Shown: positions 9,283 through 19,010, numbered from the stretch's first letter. The stretch: 64,000 nucleotides of DNA from Rhodopirellula halodulae (GCF_020966775.1 NZ_JAJKFV010000001.1:62001-126000); one strand, 5' to 3'. Translations and numbers: made by a program. Notes: a model not told the origin generated them from the sequence alone.

Positions 9283-10620
9283 TTGAGTCACCGTCGCATT
9301 CTTCACGCCGCCGACATTCACTTGGACAGCCCGCTGCAAAAACTCGACGCTTACGAAGATGCCCCGGTCGACGAAATTCGCGAGGCGTCGCGTCGAGCTC
9401 TGCAGAACATGACGCGGGTCGCGATCGAAGAACAAGTCGATTTGGTGGTCATCGCGGGTGACCTCTACGACGGGGATTGGCCCGATCAAAACACCGGATT
9501 GTTCTTCGTCGCGCAAGCCACCCGGCTGATTCGCGAAGGGATTCATGTCGCCGTCATTCGTGGCAACCACGATGCCGCGAATAAGATGACGTCGAATTTG
9601 CCGTTGCCGAAGAATCCCGATGGCTCGGAAATTCTGCTGAGTGAAAAAAAGGTGGATCAGCGCATTTTGGAGGACCTTGGCATCGCCATTCACGGACGCT
9701 CCTACGCCAAGCGAGCCGAAACCGGTGACATGGCGGGAGAGTACCCCCAACCGATTGGCGGTCTGTTCAACTTGGCATTGCTGCATACCGGACTGTCAGG
9801 CTTGGAAGGCCACGATCCCTACGCTCCCTGCTCACCTCAGCAGTTGGCGGACAAGGGTTACGACTACTGGGCATTGGGACACATTCACCAGCGAGGCGAG
9901 CACCAAATCGATGGGGCGGCTCCCGTGGTCTTCAGCGGCAATGTCCAGGGAAGACACATTCGCGAATCGGGGCCGAAAGGCTGCATCCTGGTCGACATCG
10001 ATGATCGCAATCAAACGACGCGGCGGTTTGTGCCATTGGATGTGGTTCGATTTGAATCGTTCGAGGCCAACGCGTCTGATTGGAGCCACACCGACGAATT
10101 AATGGATGCTTACGAAGACTGGCTCAGCGAGCAACTCACGCAGGTGGATGATCGCTTGTTGGTCACGCGAGTGGTGTTGTCCGGCGATAGCTCGCTGCAT
10201 CATCAATGGATGCGTGAACAAGCCAACTTAGAAGCTGGTTTACGAGCCGCCTCGGTGACACATGGTCACGGTCAAGTTTGGTTGGAAAGGCTGAAGGTTC
10301 GAACCACCGCGGAGCGGTCGAAAGCCTCAGCCGAGCGGTCGCAAGCCTTCGCGGAGCAGCCCCAATCCACGGTGTCGTCGACGGAATCGCCGAGCGATGG
10401 GCCGCTTCAGAGCATTTTGGCTGTGGTGGAACAACTCAAAACCGAAGGCGGCGACCTGGAATGGATGAACGATGAGATTTCACCCCTGTTGAAAAAGTTA
10501 CCGGTGGAATTCAGTGGCGATCAATCGCTGGTTCGGTTGGACGACCAAAATGAACGACACGAATGGATCGACGCGGCCACGGCGGAGTTGATGGCACGAT
10601 TGCAAGGAGGTGAGCGATGA
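9283..10620 (+). CDS. Mre11/SbcD-like metallophosphoesterase (YhaO type)
   Basis: The 445-residue protein is the nuclease half of an Mre11-Rad50-like DNA repair pair. The calcineurin-type metal site is complete: ADIHLD (Asp11, His13), GDLYD (Asp60), GNHD (residues 94-97) and GHIHQRG (His200, His202). The C-terminal part, which in relatives docks on the ATPase, holds a three-copy 7-residue repeat (TAERSKA, SAERSQA, FAEQPQS) in a low-complexity linker at about residues 342-362. The start is TTG 9283, backed by AAGGAAG. The stop overlaps the start of the ATPase gene (ATGA at 10617), so the two are translationally coupled. Overall it fits YhaO better than classical SbcD, given the partner. Confidence 0.9.
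   Translation: MSHRRILHAADIHLDSPLQKLDAYEDAPVDEIREASRRALQNMTRVAIEEQVDLVVIAGDLYDGDWPDQNTGLFFVAQATRLIREGIHVAVIRGNHDAANKMTSNLPLPKNPDGSEILLSEKKVDQRILEDLGIAIHGRSYAKRAETGDMAGEYPQPIGGLFNLALLHTGLSGLEGHDPYAPCSPQQLADKGYDYWALGHIHQRGEHQIDGAAPVVFSGNVQGRHIRESGPKGCILVDIDDRNQTTRRFVPLDVVRFESFEANASDWSHTDELMDAYEDWLSEQLTQVDDRLLVTRVVLSGDSSLHHQWMREQANLEAGLRAASVTHGHGQVWLERLKVRTTAERSKASAERSQAFAEQPQSTVSSTESPSDGPLQSILAVVEQLKTEGGDLEWMNDEISPLLKKLPVEFSGDQSLVRLDDQNERHEWIDAATAELMARLQGGER
10306..10368 (+). repeat. Three in-frame 21-bp repeats in the nuclease gene
   Basis: Units at 10306-10326, 10327-10347 and 10348-10368 share the core GCGGAGCGGTCGMAAGCC with increasing divergence. They encode the 7-residue units TAERSKA, SAERSQA and FAEQPQS and lie in a low-complexity linker between the phosphoesterase core and the C-terminal region. 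Confidence 0.75.
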
Positions 10621-13600
10621 TCATCGAACGTTTGGACTTGATTGCATTTGGGCATCTGACCAATCGCAGTCTGGATCTTTCCGCAGGGCCCCATCGATTT
10701 CATTTGGTGGTGGGCGCCAACGAATCGGGCAAGTCGACCAGTTTGCGGGCCATCGCTTCGTGGCTGTTTGGGATGAAGAATCATGCCAGCAGCCATGACT
10801 TCTTGCATCCAGGCACCAAGCTTCGTGTCGGAGGCCGATTGGTCAAGCATCCGGGCGAAGCAAACGAGATCGCCTTGGATTGCATTCGACGCAAAGGCGT
10901 GAAAGGCAGCTTGCGAGGACCGGATGACAAAGCGGTGATCGAGGAGACCGAACTGCAGAGCATGTTGGGCGGGATCGATGAAGCTGCGTTTCTGTCTCGG
11001 TTTGGATTGTCCTATGAAGAGCTTCTTCGCGGTGGCGAGCAAATTCTTCGAGGCGAGGGAGAGCTGGGCGAAATTCTGTTCTCGGCGGGTGCGGGAATTG
11101 GTCGGTTTCGTGACATCTTGAATCAGTTGGGAACGGAAGCCAGCGACCGCTTCAAAGCGTCGGGAAAGAACCCGATTATCAACTCGCATCTAAAACAAAT
11201 CGAAGAGATGCGGCGTGAGCTTCGAGACGCCCAGGTGCCTCCGGCGGAGTTCGCCGATTTGCAACAACGCGTGACCGAGCAAGAAACCGAGATCGAAGCG
11301 TGGAGAAAAGCATCGCTTGAATTGGCCAAACGGATCGGACGTTGTGAAGCCGCAAAGCAGGCTCTGCCGTTGATTCCTCGGTGGCGGGCAGCATCTCAGG
11401 AAATGGAGCTGGTCGGCGATGCACCTCGGCTCAGCGATGACTTCGAACAGCGACGTCGCGAATGGGAGAACGATCACCAACTGACGGATCGCGATGTGCA
11501 ACGGTTGCGAAAGACCCAGGAAGAACTGACGCAGCAACTCCAAGAGATTGGGCACGACGAATTGATCGAGTCTTTTGAAAAAGAGATTCTGGATCTGTAT
11601 CGAGAGTTGCCCGCCCGCGAACAGGCTGAGGTGGAAAAGCAAACGCAGCAGCAAGCGTTGAAAGCGTTGCAACGCGACATGCGATCTCAGCTCAAGGATT
11701 TGGCGATTGGCAATGCGGATGTCGAAGCCGGGGAATCGGGACCCGCCAACGGCGAAAGCGAATTGGCGGATCGCGTCGATTCGCTTCAGATCAGCGACTC
11801 GCAACGGACCAAGATCCAACGATTGGCCGGTGAATATGAGAAATTGGTTCAGCAGCGTGACGACTCTCTGGATCAGCTCGATCGAGCAAAGCGAGAGTTG
11901 CAGTTGGCCGAGGAGGCATTGGAAGCCACAGACGTTTCGGACCAATTCCAATTATTGGATCGAACGTTGGATGAGATCGGGGCTCCCGAACATCTGATTG
12001 AACCGGCCAGCCGATTGCAATTGCAGGTTGAAAAGCTGCGACGCGAATGCCAGACGACCCACCGGCGTCTGCGTTTGTCCGGCTCCAACGAAGAAGCGGA
12101 TTGGAGGGCTGCGGTTGAGTTGCCGCTGCCATCAGCTTCTCAGTTGTCGGATCTGGTGAAGGCTCTGGATCAAGCCGAAGACGAAGTTCGGCTGAACCGA
12201 AGTCGCTTGGACGAGTCGCAGCGAAACCTTGACTCGGCCGAAGAAAAACTCGCTTCGTTGAAAGCCGATGCGAAAGACCTGCCCACTCCCGAGGACCTGA
12301 TCCGTGCCAGAGAGCACCGTGATCAGTTATTGGCTTCTATGAAAGACGGCGCCGAGTCGCTTAGTCCGGAGCAATGGTTGGGCATGATCGCCGAAGTGGA
12401 GTTGGCGGTTCACCAAGCGGACTCCATTGCGGACGTTTTCCAATCGGAACACGAAGCAATCTTTCGCAGACAATCCGCCCAGAACCAATGCGACCAAGCT
12501 CAGCAATTGCTGACCAAACGGCAAACCACTTTGGATGCGTCGCTGCAGCAACTCAGCGAGGCACAAGAAGCCTGGAGCAGTGTCTGGAAAGCGATTGGCA
12601 TCGCGGCCGAGTCGCCGGAAACGATGAACGGTTGGTTGACGGATCATCAGAAGTTGATCGCCCAGCACGCGGATCTGCTGGATGCGTGTGACGAGGTCTC
12701 GCAAGCTCATTCTCTAATTCGCCAAACGGTCGGGCGGCTGGAACAAGCCCTCGGTGTGGAGCCGTCCGGCGAGGCGGCACTGGAAACACTTGAGCAAACA
12801 GCGACAGAGCTACGGCGGTTGCATGATTTGGCTTCGACGACTCGCGAAGATCAATCACAGAAAATTCGTTTGAAAGAGCAGCGTGAACGAAAACACGACG
12901 AATTCCGCACCGAGATTCCAGGGTTGGAGTCGGTTCTGAAGCGTCGCCAAAACGCCTTGGATGATTGGAATCAGCAGTGGGACGAACTGACCGCTTCGTT
13001 GAATTTGACATCCAAGCCAGGGCCACAGGATGCGCTGTCGCTGATGGACGCGATCGCGGAGCTTGTACGGAAGAAGAAGCGGTGTGATGAAATCCAAATT
13101 CGCATCACGGAGATCAGCAACCAAACCAAAACGTTTTCACGTCGTGTCATTCGGCTTCAGGAGGCTTTGCAACCGGACAAGACTTCCGTCGGAGTTTCGG
13201 TGGATGGCGTGGGCGATGAATCGGTCGACTGGACGACACTCGCCAACATTATCAACGGCGCCCAGGAACGTTTGTTAAAAGAACGATCGGCTCGAAGTGT
13301 TCGGGAAGAGGTTCAGTTGCAGTCGAAGCAACGGAAAGATGAACTGGCAGCAGCCTGTGCTCAGATGGAACGATTGGCGATCACCCAACAACAATTGTGC
13401 GACGAGGCTCAGTGTGAATCTCCAGAACAGTTGTTGGATGCGGAAAAGCGTTTTCGACGTCGAAAAGAAGCCGCCGGCAAGTTGGCGGATCTGCAGGCAC
13501 AACTGGAACACTGGGCCGCCGGCGAAGACTGTCAAACGTTTGTTGACTCGTTGAAAGATCGAGATCCCGTGTTGGTCGATGAAGAGTTGCGATCGCTTTC

Positions 13601-14414
13601 CAGCGAGAAAGGCGAATTGGACCAGCGGATTGAAGATGCGAGGGAAACCCTGGGCGGTCTACGAACCCAGCTCAAATCCATCGACGGAAGCGGCAAAGCA
13701 TCCGCGTTGTCGCAGAAACTTCAGTTTCAACTTGGGAAACTGCAACGCGAATCCGAGGAGTACGTGCGGATTCGATTGGCGGCGTCGATCTTGCAACGTG
13801 CGATGGATCACTATCGCAATCAGAACCAAGAACCGGTCCTGAAGGAGGCGGGGGATTTCTTTGCAACATTGACCTGCGGTGAGTATCAATCCTTGCAAGT
13901 GGACTATGGTGACGGCGGGAAACCATCGTTGTTTGGTGTGAGAGCAGGTGTCGATGTGCCGGCCCAACGAATGAGCACGGGAACCGCGGACGCGTTGTAC
14001 TTGGCTCTTCGATTGGCTTCTTTGAAACATCAAATGGCCAATGCCAACGCGGTTCCGTTGATCATTGACGACTGTTTGATTCAACTCGACGACCGCCGGG
14101 CAACCGCCGCGCTGCAGGTCTTTTCGGAATTGTCCAAAACGACGCAGGTCATCATGTTCACCCACCACGATCACCTGATTGAACTAGCAGAAAGCGCACT
14201 CAGTTCCGATCAGTTCCATGTGCATCGTTTAGACGGCAAGCTTCGGGCACGGAAAAAGCCCAGCAAGTCAAAAGCGACTAAAAAGCGAGCGGCTGAAAAG
14301 CAAAAGATGGTGAAAGAGGAAGAAGGCGAGTCCAGGCTCACAGACGATCTCTCGTTATCGGGACGAGCTCAGGAAGACACGCTTTTTGATTTTTCGTCGC
14401 TGGGAGAAGATTGA
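10617..14414 (+). CDS. Rad50/SbcC-like coiled-coil ATPase (YhaN type)
   Basis: The 1265-residue protein is an SMC-like ATPase partnering the nuclease encoded just upstream. The N-terminal ATPase lobe carries the Walker A GANESGKST at residues 33-41. The centre (about 200-1050) is Gln/Glu/Leu/Arg-rich heptad sequence, predicted to form long coiled coils. The C-terminal lobe has the ABC signature region RMSTGTADALYLALRLA (about 1118-1134) and Walker B PLIIDDCLIQLDD with Asp1151/Asp1152. The GANESGKST motif and the short spacing to FGMKN follow the YhaN family rather than E. coli SbcC. I see no clear CxxC zinc hook in the middle. The last 60 residues are Lys-rich and probably disordered. The start overlaps the nuclease stop by ATGA. 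Confidence 0.9.
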   Translation: MIIERLDLIAFGHLTNRSLDLSAGPHRFHLVVGANESGKSTSLRAIASWLFGMKNHASSHDFLHPGTKLRVGGRLVKHPGEANEIALDCIRRKGVKGSLRGPDDKAVIEETELQSMLGGIDEAAFLSRFGLSYEELLRGGEQILRGEGELGEILFSAGAGIGRFRDILNQLGTEASDRFKASGKNPIINSHLKQIEEMRRELRDAQVPPAEFADLQQRVTEQETEIEAWRKASLELAKRIGRCEAAKQALPLIPRWRAASQEMELVGDAPRLSDDFEQRRREWENDHQLTDRDVQRLRKTQEELTQQLQEIGHDELIESFEKEILDLYRELPAREQAEVEKQTQQQALKALQRDMRSQLKDLAIGNADVEAGESGPANGESELADRVDSLQISDSQRTKIQRLAGEYEKLVQQRDDSLDQLDRAKRELQLAEEALEATDVSDQFQLLDRTLDEIGAPEHLIEPASRLQLQVEKLRRECQTTHRRLRLSGSNEEADWRAAVELPLPSASQLSDLVKALDQAEDEVRLNRSRLDESQRNLDSAEEKLASLKADAKDLPTPEDLIRAREHRDQLLASMKDGAESLSPEQWLGMIAEVELAVHQADSIADVFQSEHEAIFRRQSAQNQCDQAQQLLTKRQTTLDASLQQLSEAQEAWSSVWKAIGIAAESPETMNGWLTDHQKLIAQHADLLDACDEVSQAHSLIRQTVGRLEQALGVEPSGEAALETLEQTATELRRLHDLASTTREDQSQKIRLKEQRERKHDEFRTEIPGLESVLKRRQNALDDWNQQWDELTASLNLTSKPGPQDALSLMDAIAELVRKKKRCDEIQIRITEISNQTKTFSRRVIRLQEALQPDKTSVGVSVDGVGDESVDWTTLANIINGAQERLLKERSARSVREEVQLQSKQRKDELAAACAQMERLAITQQQLCDEAQCESPEQLLDAEKRFRRRKEAAGKLADLQAQLEHWAAGEDCQTFVDSLKDRDPVLVDEELRSLSSEKGELDQRIEDARETLGGLRTQLKSIDGSGKASALSQKLQFQLGKLQRESEEYVRIRLAASILQRAMDHYRNQNQEPVLKEAGDFFATLTCGEYQSLQVDYGDGGKPSLFGVRAGVDVPAQRMSTGTADALYLALRLASLKHQMANANAVPLIIDDCLIQLDDRRATAALQVFSELSKTTQVIMFTHHDHLIELAESALSSDQFHVHRLDGKLRARKKPSKSKATKKRAAEKQKMVKEEEGESRLTDDLSLSGRAQEDTLFDFSSLGED

Positions 14415-14664
14415 GGGGACAGCGCATCGCCTGGTCCTTTAGGGCTATTTGAAAACAGCATTTAGGTGGGTTTAGGATTTTTGTCGTTCCGTGGGTTGTC
14501 TAACACTTATGGCAGATTCGTGTTTTGCAGCCCATTTGGTGTGGTTTCACTCGGTCGTCAAGTTTTTAGATAAGGTTCCGCGTCAGTTGACCTGGGGTTA
14601 AGATCGAATGAAGAGATGTGTCTATTGAGCATCTGTTTTCATTTCTCTTGACGGTACCGAATTG

Positions 14665-14880
14665 ATGAACCTTTCGTTTATGCGACGGAGAACGCTGGTT
14701 GCATTCAGTGTTTGTGCCTTCGCCGTGTTTTCTGCGGTGGGCTGTGAGTCGTCCAACACCTCGGGACCTCCCGCCAACGAGATCGAGCAGTATCTGGAAA
14801 ACAATCCAGAGCATCTTGCGGATCCAAACGACTCGATGGTGGATGAATCCGCCGAGTTTGAAGCTGGTCGCGTCGACTAG
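14665..14880 (+). CDS. Small lipoprotein
   Basis: The 71-residue protein has a basic start (MRRR), a hydrophobic stretch and a lipobox FSAVGC with Cys27, so it is a likely lipoprotein with a mature part of only about 45 acidic residues. It lies 79 bp before a DUF1559 prepilin-like gene in the same direction. Small lipoproteins of this kind often sit beside DUF1559 genes in planctomycetes, from what I know of the group. The function is not known. The start could also be TTG 14662 or ATG 14680; 14665 is the first ATG. Confidence 0.7.
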   Translation: MNLSFMRRRTLVAFSVCAFAVFSAVGCESSNTSGPPANEIEQYLENNPEHLADPNDSMVDESAEFEAGRVD

Positions 14881-14959
14881 ATCGGCTTTCAGTCGGTCGC
14901 AAAAGCCGTGAAATGCTTCACGATCGACCTTCTTTCCTACGTCATATTTTGAAAGTCTT

Positions 14960-16249
14960 ATGTTTGCAAAAGAAAAGTTCGCAGAGCCTTCTGCGCTCTC
15001 GCGCCGGGATTTGCCATGCCGCTCCAACTCGATTAGCCGTGGTTTCACGCTGGTCGAATTGCTAGTTGTCATCGCCATCATTGGGGTCCTTGTCGGGCTT
15101 CTGTTGCCCGCGGTTCAGGCCGCTCGAGAAGCTGCGCGTCGAATGCAGTGCAGCAACAACGTCAAGCAAATTGGTTTGGGAATCCACAACTATCACTCGG
15201 CATACAACGAACTGCCGATGAACCGCGGTGGGACATCCCGGGTTTCGGGAAGCACCGGCGACTCGGTTGTGCCTCGTCCGCTCGGAGGTGCCCTGGGCGG
15301 GAACAACCGATTCAACCGCAGTGCTTTGGTTCCCATCCTGCCGTTCATTGAGCAGCAGGGGTTGTGGGAGCAGATTGCCAATCAGTTCAAGGTCGTCGAA
15401 CCGGCAGGATCGGATCTGTACTACAGCGCGTTTGGTCCGAACCCCGAGATGTCACTCTCGCACCACACGACCGCTCGCTACGATCCTTGGATGACCAACG
15501 TGGCGACCTACCGGTGTCCCAGCGATCCTGGGAATGGTTTGCCAGGACAAGGTCGGACCAACTTTGGAATGAGCCTGGGAGACGCACTAGGACAACAGAA
15601 CACCGGTGGAATGCGTGAAGATGCTAACCCGAATCCCACCGAATATCCGCGTGCGAATGCATCAAACCGAGGTATGTTTCGTTCGCGAGTGGCTCTGAAG
15701 TTTCGTGACGTGTTGGATGGTTTGTCCAATACGATCATGGTTGGCGAGATGAACACCGATCTCGGTGACCGTCACAAGACGACTCAAGCGGTCAACGATG
15801 CCAACTTCGGTGCGACAATTATCAACACCCCTGGGTTGTGCGACACGGTCGAGATTGATCCTGAGCGACCTCAGTTCTGGGCTGCTTCGGCTAACTTTGC
15901 AGGCGGTGCTCAGATTCAACGCGGTTTGAAATGGGCCTGTGGTTTCCCGGTTTTCACGGCGATCACCACCATCTCACCACCCAACTCTGCGATCTGCAGC
16001 ACGGGTGGCAGCACTTGGCAACCTGGACTCTATCCCCCGAGCAGTCGTCACCAAGGCGGTGTGCATGTCTTGCTCGGTGATGGAGCGGTCAAGTTTGTGA
16101 CGGACTCGATCGAAGCCGGCAATCAATCTGCCGGCAACATTTGGTGGGGAGGATCCGGAGCCCGATCGCCAGGGATGCAAAGTCCGTATGGTTTGTGGGG
16201 GGCACTGGGTACGCGAGCCACGAAGGAAACGATCTCAGTCGATTTCTAA
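14960..16249 (+). CDS. DUF1559 prepilin-type N-terminal cleavage protein
   Basis: The 429-residue protein has a type IV prepilin/pseudopilin leader ending RG before FTLVELLVVIAIIGVL (from residue 29), with the conserved Glu at position 5 of the mature chain. It is followed by the DUF1559 signature AVQAAREAARRMQCSNNVKQ and the family's late motif HQGGVHVLLGDGAVKF. DUF1559 is massively expanded in planctomycetes; members are exported pseudopilin-like proteins of uncertain role. A good intrinsic terminator follows 32 bases after the stop, so the lipoprotein and this gene form a closed transcription unit. Confidence 0.93.
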   Translation: MFAKEKFAEPSALSRRDLPCRSNSISRGFTLVELLVVIAIIGVLVGLLLPAVQAAREAARRMQCSNNVKQIGLGIHNYHSAYNELPMNRGGTSRVSGSTGDSVVPRPLGGALGGNNRFNRSALVPILPFIEQQGLWEQIANQFKVVEPAGSDLYYSAFGPNPEMSLSHHTTARYDPWMTNVATYRCPSDPGNGLPGQGRTNFGMSLGDALGQQNTGGMREDANPNPTEYPRANASNRGMFRSRVALKFRDVLDGLSNTIMVGEMNTDLGDRHKTTQAVNDANFGATIINTPGLCDTVEIDPERPQFWAASANFAGGAQIQRGLKWACGFPVFTAITTISPPNSAICSTGGSTWQPGLYPPSSRHQGGVHVLLGDGAVKFVTDSIEAGNQSAGNIWWGGSGARSPGMQSPYGLWGALGTRATKETISVDF

Positions 16250-16280
16250 GTGATCGATTTGCATCGTTTCAGTTGATACT

Positions 16281-16320
16281 ACGCGATGAGGCAACAGAGT
16301 TTGTTTCATCGCGTTTTTTA
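16281..16320 (+). terminator. Intrinsic terminator after the DUF1559 gene
   Basis: A perfect 9-bp stem pairs ACGCGATGA (16281-16289) with TCATCGCGT (16306-16314) and runs straight into six T (16314-16319). On the minus strand the hairpin is not followed by a T tract, so it should act on the plus-strand transcript only. Confidence 0.8.
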
Positions 16321-16326
16321 TGATGT

Positions 16327-17229
16327 CTACCGGCAGGTTGATCGTTGGCGATAAGCCGCCGGGGATTGGCCGACCATGCTGGTGAAACGGCGGTAGAAAG
16401 TGGAGATGTCCGCGAATCCTGACTCGAACGCGACCGACGCGATGGGCAGGTCGGTTTCTTGGAGCAAACGTTTGGCATGTTCAATGCCGAGTTCTCGTAC
16501 TCGCCGTAGCCACGTGGTTCCTGTCTGTTCGCGGAACAGTTGGGTGAAGGTTCGACGGGACAAGTTCAGCTGGTTGGCGGCCGCATCAATAGTGGTCGCT
16601 TCCAAGAAAGACGTTTGTAGTTCGCGAATGTAACGTTCAACGATTTCTGCATCACTCAGTTGATCTTCCGCGGTCGTGGATTCAGTGACAACTGCTTGCG
16701 ACGCGTCGGTGCTGTCATAAGCGGTCACCCCACGAATCAATCGCCAAGCATCGATCATCATGTCGACTCCTCGTGATGAGGCCGCGAGGTCTTGCGTGTA
16801 GATCATGCGGCGCAGCGTCGACGCGACGAAGTTGGATTGGCGTGTTCCACCAACCAGTTTACTGGAAGCGATGTTTTCGGCTGTCGTCGGTTCGGCGGAC
16901 AGAATCGATTGGCAGATGCAGCCCACATAGAGACTGGAGGGAGTGCCATCACCATCGCAGATACGGTTGCGATCATTCGGAGCGACCACGAACACGTCGC
17001 CGCCTTGAAAGCTCAGTTCCTGCTTGTTGCAGCAAAACGTTCCGGCACCGCTGAGAAAGTAAACGACCTTCAGAAAGCGATGCGTCCGCCACTGCATTGA
17101 AAAATCAGGAGCATGGTGGCTTTCCAGAACCAGCACGCCCCACGGCGGCAGTGCTTCGTTCATCGCCTCGCGAACTTGGCGAGCTCGCGTGGGTGAGTTC
17201 GGCTTCGCGGACGGATGCTTTCCTGTCAT
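16327..17229 (-). CDS. AraC-family transcriptional regulator
   Basis: The 300-residue protein has an N-terminal cupin-like sensing domain (about residues 25-105, with HHAPDFSMQWRTHRFLKVVYFL and a GGDVFVVAP turn) and a C-terminal double helix-turn-helix of the AraC/XylS type. The latter runs from about 195 to 296, with DAAANQLNLSRRTFTQLFRE and the family signature ASVAFESGFADISTFYRRF. It probably senses a small ligand and activates a carbohydrate or stress operon. The target is not apparent: the only gene downstream on the same strand is none, and upstream lies coaD 35 bp away. Start ATG 17229 is clean. Confidence 0.9.
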   Translation of the reverse strand: MTGKHPSAKPNSPTRARQVREAMNEALPPWGVLVLESHHAPDFSMQWRTHRFLKVVYFLSGAGTFCCNKQELSFQGGDVFVVAPNDRNRICDGDGTPSSLYVGCICQSILSAEPTTAENIASSKLVGGTRQSNFVASTLRRMIYTQDLAASSRGVDMMIDAWRLIRGVTAYDSTDASQAVVTESTTAEDQLSDAEIVERYIRELQTSFLEATTIDAAANQLNLSRRTFTQLFREQTGTTWLRRVRELGIEHAKRLLQETDLPIASVAFESGFADISTFYRRFTSMVGQSPAAYRQRSTCR

Positions 17230-17264
17230 GGATGAAACTTGACGGAAGGAGCAGCTGAACAGAT

Positions 17265-17801
17265 TCAGTTCGGAAGAGCGGTGAGCTTGGCTCGAAGCGA
17301 AGGAATGATTGCACGCGGAACAAACTTCGCCAGGTGATCATCGTCTTCGCTGAGCGCCGCGATTTGCTTCAGCAACGACGAACTGACATGAGCAAAGCGT
17401 TCGTCGGCCATCAAGAACACGGTCTCGATGTCCGCGTCCAACTGTCGGTTGGCCATCATCATGGTGAACTCGCCAGCGATGTCCGTCAGCGGACGAATGC
17501 CTCGCACCATCACTCCGGCACCCAGTGAGCGAACGAAGTCGACAGCCAACCCATCGAAGGTTTGGACTTGGACGTTGGGAAGGTGAGTGCAGATCCGCTG
17601 CACCAATTCGATTCGTTCGTCGGGATTGAATAGTGATTTCTTATCCGCGTTGATTCCGATCCCGATGACGAGCGTGTCAAAGAGTTTCGACGCACGTTCG
17701 ATGATGTGCAGATGGCCGAGCGTGACGGGGTCAAACGAACCGGTGTAAACCGCGATGTTGTGCGACAGCTCATCCTTGGTGGCGGAGGGTTGCGAAGACA
17801 A
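17265..17801 (-). CDS. coaD: Pantetheine-phosphate adenylyltransferase
   Basis: The 178-residue protein catalyses the fourth step of coenzyme A synthesis, joining 4'-phosphopantetheine and ATP to give dephospho-CoA. The nucleotidyltransferase motif AVYTGSFDPVTLGHLHII (residues 17-34) with its HxGH-like histidine at 30, the GIRPLTDIAGEF loop and the late SSSLLKQIA motif are typical of CoaD. The only usable start is TTG 17801: the frame is closed seven bases upstream by the stop codon of the aminotransferase gene, with just two codons in between. No Shine-Dalgarno sequence is visible, so translation may depend on coupling to the upstream gene. Confidence 0.95.
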   Translation of the reverse strand: MSSQPSATKDELSHNIAVYTGSFDPVTLGHLHIIERASKLFDTLVIGIGINADKKSLFNPDERIELVQRICTHLPNVQVQTFDGLAVDFVRSLGAGVMVRGIRPLTDIAGEFTMMMANRQLDADIETVFLMADERFAHVSSSLLKQIAALSEDDDHLAKFVPRAIIPSLRAKLTALPN

Positions 17802-17807
17802 AGCTGA

Positions 17808-19010
17808 TCAATTCTGGTCTGAAGGAGAAGAAGCGTTGATGTCGGAAGACGAGACAAGTTCAGCCAATCGGTTCAGATCGGCGTCGTCATTATAGACATG
17901 GACGCTGGCTCGAACGCCGCCGCCACGGCAGCTGACCACCACACCGGTTTCCAATGCGCGGGCCCGAAAGCGATCCGGTGTTTCGCCAGGAATTTCGAAG
18001 GTGGTGATGGCGCTGGCATGCACGGTGTCATCCCAAGGCCCATGGATCAGCCTCGCACCACGCTGCGTCAGCAATTCGCGAAGTTTGCGGGCGCGTTCCA
18101 GCACGCGATTGCCGATGGCGTCGTGACCATGGTGGCGAGCAATCTGGCAAAACATTTCCAGGCTGGAAGCGAAGGACATCATGCCGGATTGATTCAGTGA
18201 ACCGCCTTCGAAACGAGAGGCATCGCCACGAAGTTTGAATTCCGAACCGGAAAACAGATGAGCGTTTTCAACGCTGGCCCATCCCACGGTCGAGCAATGC
18301 AGGCGATCCAAATGACGTTTGCGAATGATCGCCACGCCGGCACCCTCGGGGCCCAATAACCATTTGTGCCCGTCGGCGGCAACAAAGTCGACATCGCAGG
18401 TTTGCAAATCCAGTGGGTACATCCCCAGTCCCTGGATGGCGTCTAAGAAAACCAGCACGCCTTTCGCATGGGCTTGCTCGACCAGTTCATTCAGGTTGAC
18501 GCGAAAGCCACTGGCGTAGCCGACCCAGCTGACGGAGATCAAACGGGTCCGGTCGTCCACCCGCTCCATCAAATCGCTGACCTCCACCCGACCGTCGCGT
18601 CGAGGGACGATCCGAACTTCGACGCCTTTGCTTTGTTGGTTCAACCATGGGTAGAGGTTGCTGGGGAACTCGCCCTCCGGAACAACCATGTTGTCACCGG
18701 CTTTCCAATCCAATCCTTCGGCGACCAAATTGATCCCGGTTGTGGTGTTGGGAACGAGCGTGACTTCCTCACGTTCGCACTGGACCAGTTCGGCGGTCAG
18801 GTCACGCAAACGATTGACCGCGTTGGACCAATCCATCCAGTGCACATCGCCATGGGAAGCGGCGACGTCAGCGAACGACTTCAGAGCATCGGCTGCGGGT
18901 TGGCTGATCGGTGCAACGGCGGCGTGATCAAAGTAGGCCCATTTCTTCGTCACGGGCATACGGTCCCGCCACCACGACCATGGATCGTTTTTAAGATCGG
19001 CGTCACTCAT
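17808..19010 (-). CDS. Class V aminotransferase (cysteine desulfurase/selenocysteine lyase-like)
   Basis: The 400-residue PLP enzyme of the class V family has an N-terminal segment KKWAYFDHAAVAPI and NTTTGINLVAEGL for phosphate binding. LDAIQGLGMYPLDLQ holds the cofactor-stacking Asp/Gln, and DFVAADGHKWLLGPEG contains the Schiff-base Lys in the HKW motif. The C-terminal domain has the RASVHVYNDDADLNRL pattern of the group. Substrate is not evident: desulfurase, kynureninase-like and isopenicillin-epimerase-like members share these features. The start overlaps the stop of the upstream methyltransferase (ATGA at 19007-19010), so the two probably act in one pathway. The coaD gene follows after 6 bp. 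Confidence 0.85.
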   Translation of the reverse strand: MSDADLKNDPWSWWRDRMPVTKKWAYFDHAAVAPISQPAADALKSFADVAASHGDVHWMDWSNAVNRLRDLTAELVQCEREEVTLVPNTTTGINLVAEGLDWKAGDNMVVPEGEFPSNLYPWLNQQSKGVEVRIVPRRDGRVEVSDLMERVDDRTRLISVSWVGYASGFRVNLNELVEQAHAKGVLVFLDAIQGLGMYPLDLQTCDVDFVAADGHKWLLGPEGAGVAIIRKRHLDRLHCSTVGWASVENAHLFSGSEFKLRGDASRFEGGSLNQSGMMSFASSLEMFCQIARHHGHDAIGNRVLERARKLRELLTQRGARLIHGPWDDTVHASAITTFEIPGETPDRFRARALETGVVVSCRGGGVRASVHVYNDDADLNRLAELVSSSDINASSPSDQN

